From the NCBI RefSeq assembly GCF_013407935.1, contig NZ_JACBZU010000004.1, positions 310,001 to 374,000 of the forward strand: DNA of 64,000 nucleotides, given 5' to 3'. Position numbers and translations under genes: made by a program. This stretch comes from Allomuricauda sp. ARW1Y1. Its GTDB lineage: Bacteria > Bacteroidota > Bacteroidia > Flavobacteriales > Flavobacteriaceae. How positions within the stretch are numbered: the first letter of the stretch is position 1; each line of letters starts with the position of its first letter. Below are positions 43,128 through 51,794 of this stretch, in pieces. The notes beneath the pieces were generated by a model. That model ran no database searches and was not told the origin of the DNA. It saw only the letters and a program-made list of their open reading frames with translations.

Positions 43128-43901
43128 ATGAGCGAACTATTACATTCAAACATACTAGGAGAGGGACAGCCATTGCTTATTCTACATGGTTTTTTGGGCA
43201 TGTCCGACAATTGGAAAACCTTGGGCACCCAATATTCCGAAAATGGCTTTGAGGTGCATTTGATTGACCAACGAAACCATGGGAAAAGCTTTCACTCGGA
43301 CGAGTTCAATTATGATGTATTAAGTGATGATGTTGTACATTACATGGACCAACACAACATCCCATCGGCCTACATACTAGGGCATTCCATGGGAGGTAAA
43401 ACGGCCATGCAGCTTGCCACTTCGCATCCGGATAGGGTAAAAAAACTGATTGTAGCCGATATTGCCCCAAAATTCTACCCACCACATCACGACTTCATCT
43501 TTAACGGACTCTCCCATTTGAATTTTGACAAAATTTCCGATCGCAGGGAGGCGGATGATGAACTATCGAAACATATCAAGGAAAAGGGCATACGGCAATT
43601 TCTCCTCAAAAACCTGTATTGGGTGGAAAAAGATAGGCTTGGTTTTCGTTTCAATTTTGAAGTCCTCAAAGACCGAATGGAGGAAATCGGCGAGAACATA
43701 TCTGGTAGCGCAGTATACGATGGCCCTGCCCTATTTTTGCGAGGTGATCGCTCCGAATATATCCAACCAAACGACTTTGCCGAGGTCAAAAGGCACTTTC
43801 CAAAAGCAACCATTGAAACCATAGACAAAGCGGGGCATTGGCTGCATGCAGAAAACCCCAAGCAGTTTTACGAAAAGAGTTTTACTTTTCTGAATTCCTA
43901 A
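43128..43901 (+). CDS. Alpha/beta fold hydrolase, YbfF-like esterase
   Basis: A 257-aa hydrolase with the full triad: nucleophile in GHSMGG (about residues 86-91), acid in the FLRGDRSEY region and His in AGHWLHAENP. The oxyanion sequence HGFLG near the N-terminus and the DQRNHGKS motif are typical of YbfF-type thioesterases/esterases. It has no signal peptide, so it is cytosolic. It may share the pdxJ transcript (46-bp gap). The substrate is unknown. Confidence 0.87.
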   Translation: MSELLHSNILGEGQPLLILHGFLGMSDNWKTLGTQYSENGFEVHLIDQRNHGKSFHSDEFNYDVLSDDVVHYMDQHNIPSAYILGHSMGGKTAMQLATSHPDRVKKLIVADIAPKFYPPHHDFIFNGLSHLNFDKISDRREADDELSKHIKEKGIRQFLLKNLYWVEKDRLGFRFNFEVLKDRMEEIGENISGSAVYDGPALFLRGDRSEYIQPNDFAEVKRHFPKATIETIDKAGHWLHAENPKQFYEKSFTFLNS

Positions 43902-43916
43902 AATCCACCCGTTTTT

Positions 43917-43932
43917 ATTATGCATGCATAAT
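43917..43932. promoter_or_regulatory. Palindrome ATTATGCATGCATAAT, second copy
   Basis: A 16-bp perfect palindrome identical to the core of the 28-bp palindrome upstream of etfB. It lies 40 bp before the -7 element of the next gene, roughly two helical turns further upstream than at etfB, as an activator site might. Confidence 0.6.
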
Positions 43933-43971
43933 TTTTTCATTCATTTAATTGTCTGAATGACAAATTTGATA

Positions 43972-43979
43972 TAGATTTG
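43972..43979 (+). promoter_or_regulatory. Promoter -7 element of the SGNH-type lipoprotein gene
   Basis: TAGATTTG matches TAnnTTTG, 57 bp before the start codon at 44037. Confidence 0.5.
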
Positions 43980-44036
43980 GTTAATTCTGGTTCTTACCAA
44001 AAATTAACATAAACTAACTGTAACAGATTTTTTGAT

Positions 44037-45539
44037 ATGAAAAAGTTTTATGCCTTTCTCCCATTTCTAGGCTTATTCTTGATAGCATGTGAAGAGGACA
44101 CCGTAGTGCCAGAACCGGCTGGTCCCGATCCAGTGGAATACACCTCAGGAACTGCGGATTTCTCCAACTACGTAGCCATAGGAAACTCCCTCACAGCTGG
44201 ATTCTCGGACAACGCCCTATTTATTGACGGCCAAACAGCATCCTTTCCCAATATGCTAGCCTCCAATTTTGCCTTGGCAGGCGGTGGAAGCTTTGAAATT
44301 CCATTTATGGCCGACAACCTAGGAGGAATGACGCTAGGTGGTAATCAAGTGGCAGGAAACAGATTGATTTTATCCTTTTTGGGTGCAAGCCCAAGCCCTG
44401 TGCCCGTTGAAGGCCAAGGCTCCACTGAAATTTCAAACAAACTATCCGGCTCATACAATAATATGGGAGTGCCAGGTGCAAAAAGCTACGAACTGCTCGC
44501 ACCAGGATACGGTAGTGTATCAGGCGTAGCCATGGGAACTGCAAATCCATACTTCGCTCGATTTTCTTCCTCTGAAACCGCCACTGTAATCGGTGATGCG
44601 GCAGCTCAAGGAGCTACCTTTTTTACCCTTTGGGCAGGAGCTAATGACATTTTGATTTATGCCACTGGCGGAGGAACTGGTGTGGACCAAGCTGGAAACC
44701 TTGATCCAAGCACCTATTCCCGAAACGATATTACCGACCCCAACGTATTTGCAGGATCACTGGACGCCATGCTTCAGGCCATGACAGCTAATGGTGCAGG
44801 CGGTGCCATCGCCAATTTACCGGATGTAACCGACATTCCATACTTTACCACAGTGCCACACAATCCCATTCCTTTAGATGCTGCAACCGCAGCCTTTTTG
44901 AACAGCGCGGAAGCTTATGGCGCATACAATGCAGGTTTGGCTCAATTGCAACAATTGAACCTGATCACACAAGAGGAACTGGAAAAAAGAACGATCACCT
45001 TTGCCGCTGGTGAAGGAAACGCTGTAGTGATTATCGATGAGGATTTAACGGACTTGACAGCATTCAACCCAGCATTGATCAATATGAGACAAGCGACCGA
45101 AGAAGACCTTATGGTCCTTACCTCAAGAAGTTTTATCGGAACCTTGGCCGATCCCAACAATCCAACCTCCATCAATGGTGTGGCAGTACCCTTGGCAGAC
45201 CAGTGGGTATTGACGCCAGAGGAACAAGCTACCGTAGAAACCGCTTTAAATGCATACAATCAGACCATAGCCGGTTTGGCCGCTGCATACGATTTGGCCT
45301 TTGTGGATGCCAATGCACTTTTAAACCAACTTAAAACCGACGGCTTCCAACAAGCGGATGGAAGCGTAGTGGATGCCACTTTTGCAACGGGAGGAGGATT
45401 CTCATTGGACGGCGTACACCCTGCACCACGCGGGTATGCCATTATCGCCAATGCGTTTATTGAAGCGATCAATACCAAGTACAATTCGAACTTGCCCGGT
45501 GTTAATCCATTGGACTACACTGGACTTTATATTGACTAA
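44037..45539 (+). CDS. SGNH/GDSL-type hydrolase-like lipoprotein
   Basis: A 500-aa secreted lipoprotein (LGLFLIACEED, lipidated Cys). Block I reads VAIGNSLTAGF, so the usual GDS is GNS, retaining the serine. LWAGANDIL resembles block III (GxND), and LDGVHPAPRGYAII supplies the DxxH of block V, so the catalytic serine, Asp and His are all present. It is longer than simple GDSL esterases, with an insertion between blocks I and III. It is surface or periplasmic and the substrate is unknown. A palindromic operator candidate and promoter precede it and a terminator follows. Confidence 0.85.
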   Translation: MKKFYAFLPFLGLFLIACEEDTVVPEPAGPDPVEYTSGTADFSNYVAIGNSLTAGFSDNALFIDGQTASFPNMLASNFALAGGGSFEIPFMADNLGGMTLGGNQVAGNRLILSFLGASPSPVPVEGQGSTEISNKLSGSYNNMGVPGAKSYELLAPGYGSVSGVAMGTANPYFARFSSSETATVIGDAAAQGATFFTLWAGANDILIYATGGGTGVDQAGNLDPSTYSRNDITDPNVFAGSLDAMLQAMTANGAGGAIANLPDVTDIPYFTTVPHNPIPLDAATAAFLNSAEAYGAYNAGLAQLQQLNLITQEELEKRTITFAAGEGNAVVIIDEDLTDLTAFNPALINMRQATEEDLMVLTSRSFIGTLADPNNPTSINGVAVPLADQWVLTPEEQATVETALNAYNQTIAGLAAAYDLAFVDANALLNQLKTDGFQQADGSVVDATFATGGGFSLDGVHPAPRGYAIIANAFIEAINTKYNSNLPGVNPLDYTGLYID

Positions 45540-45562
45540 ACAAACATAATTTTCTTTATCTT

Positions 45563-45592
45563 AAAGGCACCGTAAAGCACGGTGCCTTTTTT
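45563..45592 (+). terminator. Terminator after the SGNH-type lipoprotein gene
   Basis: AAAGGCACCGT-AAAGC-ACGGTGCCTTTTTT: a strong stem with a T-run about 25 bp after the stop codon. Confidence 0.9.
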
Positions 45593-45616
45593 ATTGCAAC
45601 AACCTAAAACAAACCT

Positions 45617-45961
45617 ATGAAACTCATTTTACGCCTTTTGTTAAACGCCTTGGCCGTAGTCATACTCAGTTATGTATTGCCCGGGGTCGGAGTGGATTCC
45701 ATGTTCACCGCCATTATTGTTGCCGTGGTGCTCAGCCTCCTCAATTTTTTGGTAAAGCCCATATTGGTCATCCTCACCTTGCCCATCACCATACTTACCC
45801 TAGGGCTCTTTCTTTTGGTTATCAACGCCATTATCATTTTGCTAACGGCCAATCTTATCGATGGCTTTCAGGTAGTGAGCTTCTGGTGGGCGGTCATCTT
45901 TAGCCTTTTGCTAGCCGTTTTGCAGGCAATTTTGCATTCGATTTTAAAAGAAGACCAATAG
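45617..45961 (+). CDS. Phage-holin-IV-family small membrane protein
   Basis: A 114-aa protein of four hydrophobic segments (LLLNALAVVILSYVLPGVGV, then FTAIIVAVVLSLLNFLVKP, ILTLPITILTLGLFLLVINA and VVSFWWAVIFSLLLAVLQAIL). It matches the YvlD/mycobacterial four-TM holin-like family, which is chromosomal and widespread. There are no phage genes nearby, so a lysis role is unlikely. The function is unknown. Confidence 0.85.
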   Translation: MKLILRLLLNALAVVILSYVLPGVGVDSMFTAIIVAVVLSLLNFLVKPILVILTLPITILTLGLFLLVINAIIILLTANLIDGFQVVSFWWAVIFSLLLAVLQAILHSILKEDQ

Positions 45962-45995
45962 AATTCGTACAGTTTGAAAGTCAGTGGTTTAAAAA

Positions 45996-46027
45996 CTTGG
46001 CAGCAACACAAAAAAGAGTTACTTTTG
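45996..46027 (+). promoter_or_regulatory. tig promoter
   Basis: TACTTTTG (46020-46027) is a consensus -7 element, and CTTGG ends about 19 bp upstream as a -33 element. The start codon follows 32 bp later. Confidence 0.6.
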
Positions 46028-46059
46028 CATCCCATTTTTAGAAAGCAAATAGGTAGGAA

Positions 46060-47382
46060 ATGAATATAACCAAAGAGCAGATTGACGATCTTAATGCAGT
46101 AGTAAAGGTTGCCATAAGCAAAGAAGACTATCAGGACAAAGTAGAAAAAATCCTAAAGGATTATAGAAAACAGGCCAACATACCTGGCTTCAGAAAAGGA
46201 CAGGTTCCCATGGGTCTCATCAAAAAGCAATACGGCAAAGCTGTTTTGGTGGACGAAGTGAACAAATTGCTACAAGACAATCTGAACAAATATCTCACAG
46301 AGGAAAAATTGGATGTTTTGGGCAATCCCCTGCCCAAGCAACAGGATAATTTTGATTGGGACAAGGACAATTTGGATTTTGAATTCGAATTGGGGTTGGC
46401 ACCCAGTTTCGAGGTCAATCTTAAGACCAAAAAACCAGTGGTCCAATACAAGATCGTAGCCGACAAAAAAATGATCGAGGAGCAAGTAGAGCGCATCCAA
46501 AAGCAATACGGTAAGTTGATCTCCAAAACAGAGGTGGGCAAAAACGATGAAATCACCGGCTTCTTTGCCAATGAGGAAGCGGAAATTGACCACAAGACCA
46601 CTATCGAAATGGGCAAAATCAAAAGCAAAAAAGCCATTGATGCCCTCACCGGTAAAAAAGTAGGAGATACTATAACACTTTCCACAAAAGGACTTTTTAA
46701 GGAAGACTACCTATTATCCAGCGCATTGGGCATTGCCCGTGACAAGGCAGATGGCCTAAAAGTGGATGTTAGCTTTACCATCGAAGAAATCAACGAGAGG
46801 GAACCAGCAGCCTTGAACCAAGAACTTTTTGATAAATTGTTCGGTGAAGGCAAGGTAACCTCAGAAAAAGAATTGAAGGACAAGATCAAAGAGGATTCCG
46901 AAAAACAATTTGAGCAGCAGTCCGATCAAAAATTGTTGAACGACATTACGGAAAAACTCATCGAGGAAACCAAGTTTGACCTTCCCGCAGAATTTTTGAA
47001 GAAATGGATCCAGATCAGTGGCGAAAACCCATTGACAGAGGACGAGGCCAAAGAGGAGTTTGAAAAATCCGAACAAGGACTTCGTTACCAATTGATCGAA
47101 GGAAAAATCATTCAAGAAAACGAGCTTCAGGTACAGTTTGACGAATTGAAGGAATTTGCCAAAGGATTCATCAAATCCCAAATGGCACAATACGGCCACA
47201 TGGACCCGAAAGAAGAGGAATTGGAGAGCGTGGCAGCAAGGGTCATGAGCAACCAAGACGAGGTAAAACGTCTTTCGGAGCAGTTGATGAGCCAAAAGCT
47301 TTTGGACCTTTATAAGGAAAAGGCCAACCTAAAGGTGAAGGAAGTCTCTTATGACGACTTCATCAAGGAAGCATACAGCTAA
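46060..47382 (+). CDS. tig: Trigger factor
   Basis: A ribosome-associated chaperone and peptidyl-prolyl isomerase of 440 aa. The ribosome-docking signature is present as PGFRKGQVPMGLIKKQYG (about residues 42-59). The central isomerase-like segment is divergent, as in other Bacteroidota. The C-terminal helical arms (about 250-430) are rich in charged residues. It is followed by clpP and clpX, the conserved tig-clpP-clpX order. Confidence 0.95.
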   Translation: MNITKEQIDDLNAVVKVAISKEDYQDKVEKILKDYRKQANIPGFRKGQVPMGLIKKQYGKAVLVDEVNKLLQDNLNKYLTEEKLDVLGNPLPKQQDNFDWDKDNLDFEFELGLAPSFEVNLKTKKPVVQYKIVADKKMIEEQVERIQKQYGKLISKTEVGKNDEITGFFANEEAEIDHKTTIEMGKIKSKKAIDALTGKKVGDTITLSTKGLFKEDYLLSSALGIARDKADGLKVDVSFTIEEINEREPAALNQELFDKLFGEGKVTSEKELKDKIKEDSEKQFEQQSDQKLLNDITEKLIEETKFDLPAEFLKKWIQISGENPLTEDEAKEEFEKSEQGLRYQLIEGKIIQENELQVQFDELKEFAKGFIKSQMAQYGHMDPKEEELESVAARVMSNQDEVKRLSEQLMSQKLLDLYKEKANLKVKEVSYDDFIKEAYS

Positions 47383-47414
47383 GGCTTCGCTAAAAGAAAA
47401 TTAAGTATCTTTAC

Positions 47415-47450
47415 GGTGCCGGAAAGCCAGTTTTTCGGCACCTTTTTTTT
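47415..47450 (+). terminator. Terminator between tig and clpP
   Basis: GGTGCCG...CGGCACC with a 14-nt loop and eight T. It immediately follows a TATCTTTA sequence (47406-47413) that resembles a promoter -7 element, so it could also act as an attenuator in a clpP leader. Confidence 0.85.
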
Positions 47451-47472
47451 AAGATAAATCGAATCAAATCCT

Positions 47473-48153
47473 ATGGATTACGGAAAAGAATTCAAAAAAT
47501 ACGCTACCCAACATCATGGTATCAACAGCATGTACTATGATAAGCTCTTGAGCACCATGTATCCCATGAACATGACGCCCAACATCATTGAAGAGCGACA
47601 GTTGAACGCCGTGGCAATGGACGTTTTCTCCAGATTGATGATGGACCGCATCATTTTTATGGGCACAGGAATCAACGATCAGGTGGCTAATATTGTCCAG
47701 GCGCAGTTGCTTTTCTTGGAAAGCGCCGATGCCTCCAAGGACATTCAAATCTACATCAACTCCCCAGGTGGAAGCGTGTATGCCGGTTTGGGCATTTACG
47801 ATACCATGCAGTTCATCAAACCCGACGTCGCCACCATTTGTACAGGTATTGCCGCCTCGATGGCCGCTGTGCTTTTATGTGCAGGACAGGAAGGAAAGCG
47901 AAGCGGACTGCCCCATTCCAGGGTCATGATCCATCAGCCACTTTCCGGGGCCCAAGGCCAGGCAAGCGATATTGAAATTGCGGCACAAGAGGTGCTTAAA
48001 ATCAAAAATGAGCTTTACGAGATCATTTCCAAGCACTCAGGACAGTCGTTTGACAAAGTGTACGAAGACAGTGACCGTGATTACTGGATGAAGGCACCAG
48101 AGGCCAAGGAATATGGCATGATCGACGAAATATTGGTCAGGGAAAAGTCATAA
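47473..48153 (+). CDS. clpP: ATP-dependent Clp protease proteolytic subunit
   Basis: A 226-aa serine peptidase that forms the ClpP tetradecamer. The catalytic serine is in GIAASMAAVLLCAG and the histidine in SRVMIHQPLSG, with the INSPGGSV handle region before them. An N-terminal extension of about 25 residues precedes the usual mature start. It is encoded directly upstream of its unfoldase clpX. Confidence 0.97.
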   Translation: MDYGKEFKKYATQHHGINSMYYDKLLSTMYPMNMTPNIIEERQLNAVAMDVFSRLMMDRIIFMGTGINDQVANIVQAQLLFLESADASKDIQIYINSPGGSVYAGLGIYDTMQFIKPDVATICTGIAASMAAVLLCAGQEGKRSGLPHSRVMIHQPLSGAQGQASDIEIAAQEVLKIKNELYEIISKHSGQSFDKVYEDSDRDYWMKAPEAKEYGMIDEILVREKS

Positions 48154-48238
48154 GTAAAACCAATTGATTAAAAAACAACCACTTAAGGCAGAACAAATCC
48201 ATTTTTTTTGCGTTATTGTTGGTTGAAGATTAGAATAT

Positions 48239-49474
48239 ATGGCAAAAGAAAACTTGGAATGTTCTTTTTGTGGTAGAAAAAAGCCGGAAACCAATTTATT
48301 GATTGCCGGCCTTGATGCGCATATTTGCGATAGATGCATAGAACAGGCCCATAGCATTGTAGCCGAAGAGTCCAAACAATCCAAAAACCAAGATCTCTCC
48401 TCCGAACTGGTCTTAAAAAAACCTATCGAGATACACGATTTCTTGGACACCTTTGTGATTGGACAGGAACGAACCAAAAAAGTAATGTCCGTAGCGGTGT
48501 ACAACCACTACAAGCGATTATTGCAGCCCAAGGGCAAGGAAGAGGATATCGAAATCCAAAAGAGCAACATCATCATGGTTGGACAGACCGGTACAGGGAA
48601 GACCCTTATCGCCAAGACCATCGCCAAGATGCTGAACGTTCCCTTGGCCATTGTGGATGCGACCGTTTTGACCGAGGCCGGTTACGTGGGTGAAGATGTG
48701 GAAAGTATTCTTACCCGACTGTTGCAGGCCGCGGATTACAATTTAGAGAAGGCGGAGCGTGGTATCGTTTTCATTGATGAGATCGATAAGATTGCACGAA
48801 AGAGCGACAACCCTTCCATTACCCGGGATGTATCCGGAGAAGGGGTACAGCAAGGTTTATTGAAGCTTTTGGAAGGTACTACGGTAAATGTGCCACCAAA
48901 AGGAGGGCGTAAGCACCCGGACCAAAAATTCATTGAAGTCAATACCGAGAATATCCTTTTCGTGGCTGGGGGTGCCTTTGATGGCATCGAGCGCATCATC
49001 ACCAAACGCTTGAACATGCAAGCCGTGGGCTACAGCGCTTCCAAAGCCGAGGAAAATCTCGACCAAGAAAATATCCTGCAATACATTATCCCGAAGGACT
49101 TGAAAGAGTTCGGTCTTATCCCTGAAATCATAGGGAGGTTGCCCGTACTGACCCATATGAATCCTTTGGATGCCAAAACATTGCGCGCCATTTTAACGGA
49201 GCCCAAGAACGCCATCATCAAACAGTACGAAAAGTTGTTTGCCATGGACGATATCGAGTTTTCGATAACGGACCAAGCACTGGACTACATTGTGGAAAAA
49301 GCGGTGGAATACAAATTGGGAGCCCGAGGATTGCGCTCGCTGTGCGAAGCCATCTTTACCGACGCCATGTTCACCCTGCCCAGCAGCGATGAAACAGAGT
49401 TCAAAGTGACCAAGGGATATGCCGAGAAAAAACTCTCTTACGAAACCGTGAAAAAACTAAAAGCAGTCTCCTAG
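48239..49474 (+). CDS. clpX: ATP-dependent Clp protease ATP-binding subunit ClpX
   Basis: An AAA+ unfoldase that feeds substrates to ClpP, 411 aa. The N-terminal C4 zinc domain is visible as [10 protein letters not shown] and CDRCIEQA. The Walker A motif is GQTGTGKT, Walker B is VFIDEIDKI and the pore region is GYVGEDVE. The coding end KAVS-stop lies inside a terminator hairpin, and its TAG shares CTAG with the stop codon of the convergent gene. Confidence 0.98.
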   Translation: MAKENLECSFCGRKKPETNLLIAGLDAHICDRCIEQAHSIVAEESKQSKNQDLSSELVLKKPIEIHDFLDTFVIGQERTKKVMSVAVYNHYKRLLQPKGKEEDIEIQKSNIIMVGQTGTGKTLIAKTIAKMLNVPLAIVDATVLTEAGYVGEDVESILTRLLQAADYNLEKAERGIVFIDEIDKIARKSDNPSITRDVSGEGVQQGLLKLLEGTTVNVPPKGGRKHPDQKFIEVNTENILFVAGGAFDGIERIITKRLNMQAVGYSASKAEENLDQENILQYIIPKDLKEFGLIPEIIGRLPVLTHMNPLDAKTLRAILTEPKNAIIKQYEKLFAMDDIEFSITDQALDYIVEKAVEYKLGARGLRSLCEAIFTDAMFTLPSSDETEFKVTKGYAEKKLSYETVKKLKAVS

Positions 49475-49488
49475 ACTGCTTTTTTTGT
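49459..49488. terminator. Bidirectional terminator formed by the ends of two convergent genes
   Basis: AAAAGCAGTC-TCCTA-GACTGCTTTTTTT. The stem encodes the last codons of clpX (plus) and of the hydrolase (minus), with both TAG stops overlapping at CTAG (49471-49474). Confidence 0.85.
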
Positions 49489-50010
49489 TACTTTTTCCAA
49501 CAACTCCAAACAAACGTCGGAGATTATTTTTTCATCAGAATACAGATGATGCCCAAAATTAGGGATTACATTGATGTCCGCCCCAACAGCATCCATCCAA
49601 TCTTCATCTGGCCTAAACTCATCGCGTTCTCCAAATATTAAATTCAAATCCGTATTGGGCTTCTCATTCTCAAACCTGATTCTGGTAGAAGAAATAGCTG
49701 TTAAGGATTTTACAGGCAAACCTTTCAATGCAGCTTTGTAAGCAATGTTTCCTCCCATACTAAATGCCAGGTAATGCGCGGGCGTCTTTTCCTTGCGCAA
49801 TAAATTTCTAACGGCAGTATCTATACCCCCATCAACAAATGCCCTGTGCACATTCTCTTCCGAAGAAATGACCACATCGATGTTGCCCAACTGTTGGCAA
49901 TCGTAAAATTCAATGTTGTAATACTGTTGCAGGTAGCCAAAATAAGAAGTAATCCAGAGGCCCTTCTTAGCGCCCCACATGTCCGAAATAATAACAAGTT
50001 TTTCTGCCAT
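49471..50010 (-). CDS. Small alpha/beta hydrolase-like protein
   Basis: A 179-aa cytosolic protein with a minimal alpha/beta hydrolase layout. [10 protein letters not shown] carries the nucleophile elbow (SxG), EFRPDEDWM could provide the acid, and FGHHLYSDE the histidine. It lacks a cap domain. It resembles short RBBP9/YdeN or TesA-like thioesterase/esterase proteins, but I cannot assign a family. It is convergent with clpX, sharing the stop-codon tetranucleotide and terminator. A LacI-type palindrome lies 116 bp before its start. Confidence 0.75.
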   Translation of the reverse strand: MAEKLVIISDMWGAKKGLWITSYFGYLQQYYNIEFYDCQQLGNIDVVISSEENVHRAFVDGGIDTAVRNLLRKEKTPAHYLAFSMGGNIAYKAALKGLPVKSLTAISSTRIRFENEKPNTDLNLIFGERDEFRPDEDWMDAVGADINVIPNFGHHLYSDEKIISDVCLELLEKVTKKAV

Positions 50011-50125
50011 GATTCTAATGGTTTTGTGTTTACAAATTGATTTGTTGGTGGGAATTTCATCAAATAACGCAGTAAATCCGCTTTTATTTGTTCAAAAGAA
50101 ATCTTTCCACGACGAACGGGCCAAA

Positions 50126-50147
50126 TTTACGAAAACGTTTTCGTAAA
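50126..50147. promoter_or_regulatory. LacI-type operator-like 22-bp palindrome
   Basis: TTTACGAAAACGTTTTCGTAAA, a perfect palindrome centred on CG, the form bound by LacI/GalR-family dimers. It lies between the GH3-like gene end and the small hydrolase start. No LacI-family gene is in the window. Confidence 0.55.
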
Positions 50148-50182
50148 CTGTGGACGAATGTCATTTTTCTTGGATGAGTGAC

Positions 50183-51697
50183 CTATTGCACGTTCATTCG
50201 AAGCAACTCTTCGATACAGCCACGCTCATTGGAAAGTCTGGGTATTTTGTGTTGCCCACCCAGTTTGTTGTGCGATTTAAGCCAGTGATGGAAAAGGTTT
50301 TCCCTTGCTACATGCACCGTGGGCATCTTTAGGGTAATGTTGTTGTAACGTTTGGCCTCGTAGTCGGAGTTTAGGGCCTTTAGTGCATTGTCCAGCATTT
50401 CGGTAAAATACCCCATGTCGGCCGGTGGCTTTCTGAACTCGATGATCCATTCATGGGCACCTTTTTCCTTATCGGTCATAAAAATAGGTGCTGCGGTGTA
50501 ATCCATAATTTCCGCTTCGGTTTTAAGACACACCTGCTTTAAGGCTTCCTCTGCATTTTCAATGATCAGTTCTTCACCAAATACGTTGATATGGTGCTTG
50601 GTCCGTCCCGTGATTTTGATACGATACGGATTTTTGGAAGTGAACCGAATGGTATCGCCAATTTTATAACGCCACAATCCGGCGTTGGTGGTAATCACCA
50701 TGGCATAATTGACCCCCAGCTCTACCTCCCATAATGGAATGGCCTGGTCTCCTTCGCCTGTGGGGCCCATGGGGATGAATTCATAAAAAATACCATAGTC
50801 CAACATCAACAATAATTCATCTGAATTGTTCTGGTCCTGAATCCCGAAAAACCCTTCTGAGGCATTGTAAGTCTCATAAAAGTTGAACCTTTTGCGGGGC
50901 AACAACTTTTTGTATTGGTTCTTGTAGGGCGTAAAACTCACCCCTCCATGAAAGTATACTTCCAAGTTTTCCCAAACTTCAAAAAGATGGTTTTTCCCTG
51001 TTTTTTCAAGTACTTGATTCAAAAGCACCAACATCCAAGAAGGCACTCCTGCCAAACTGGTCACGTTCTCCCGTATGCTTTCCTCTATGATCGCCTCCAA
51101 TTTGGTTTCCCATTCGGTCATTAACGAGACCTTGTTGCTGGGAGTACTGCTGTATTCGGCCCAAAGCGGCATATTATCGATTAAGATTGCCGAAAGGTCA
51201 CCAAAGAAAGTCCCATTATCCTCGTACAGTTCCTTGCTCCCGCCCAGACGTAGACTTTTGCCGGTAAACAATTGGGAATTCTCATTGTTGTTCAAATACA
51301 GGCAAAGTAAATCCTTGCTGGATTTGTAATGACAGTCCTCCAACGCTTCGGTACTTACCGGGATAAACTTGCTCTTTGCATTGGTGGTACCGCTGCTCTT
51401 CGCAAACCACTTAATGGAGGTAGGCCAAAACAGGTTCTGCTCTCCCCTACGCGTGCGTTCGATGAGCGGAGCAATATCCTCGTAGGTCACAATAGGCACC
51501 CTATTCCTGAACTCTTCATATTTGGGGAGGTCTTGGAAACCATACTGCTTACCGATCATGGTGTCTTTGGAAAAATCCAGCAACTGCCGCAAAACCTCAT
51601 CCTGAACATCCAATGGATACTTTAAAAAAAGCTCTATTTGGTGGTAGCGCTTCCGTAATAGCCAAGAAGCAATGGAATTGAATAATGGTATTGGCAT
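50183..51697 (-). CDS. GH3 family protein (acyl-adenylate/amide synthetase-like)
   Basis: A 504-aa member of the GH3 superfamily, adenylate-forming enzymes best known from plants, where they conjugate hormones to amino acids. The SSGTTNAKSKFIPVS segment is the ATP/phosphate-binding motif, and YNASEGFFG plus LWRYKIGDTIRF match later GH3 motifs. The bacterial substrate is unknown. The ATG at 51697 is chosen because upstream residues are not part of the fold. It diverges from the DUF2797 gene. Confidence 0.9.
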   Translation of the reverse strand: MPIPLFNSIASWLLRKRYHQIELFLKYPLDVQDEVLRQLLDFSKDTMIGKQYGFQDLPKYEEFRNRVPIVTYEDIAPLIERTRRGEQNLFWPTSIKWFAKSSGTTNAKSKFIPVSTEALEDCHYKSSKDLLCLYLNNNENSQLFTGKSLRLGGSKELYEDNGTFFGDLSAILIDNMPLWAEYSSTPSNKVSLMTEWETKLEAIIEESIRENVTSLAGVPSWMLVLLNQVLEKTGKNHLFEVWENLEVYFHGGVSFTPYKNQYKKLLPRKRFNFYETYNASEGFFGIQDQNNSDELLLMLDYGIFYEFIPMGPTGEGDQAIPLWEVELGVNYAMVITTNAGLWRYKIGDTIRFTSKNPYRIKITGRTKHHINVFGEELIIENAEEALKQVCLKTEAEIMDYTAAPIFMTDKEKGAHEWIIEFRKPPADMGYFTEMLDNALKALNSDYEAKRYNNITLKMPTVHVARENLFHHWLKSHNKLGGQHKIPRLSNERGCIEELLRMNVQ

Positions 51698-51794
51698 TTT
51701 AGGTATCTTTAACCAAAGAAACAAGGTTGGTACAACCGCTAAAATAGCTTTTCTAACATAGATTTTCAAATAAGATAAACACATTCATTTTACT

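Noticed and set aside
45617..45961. Prophage holin
   Set aside because: The family is a common chromosomal four-TM protein and there are no phage genes on either side.
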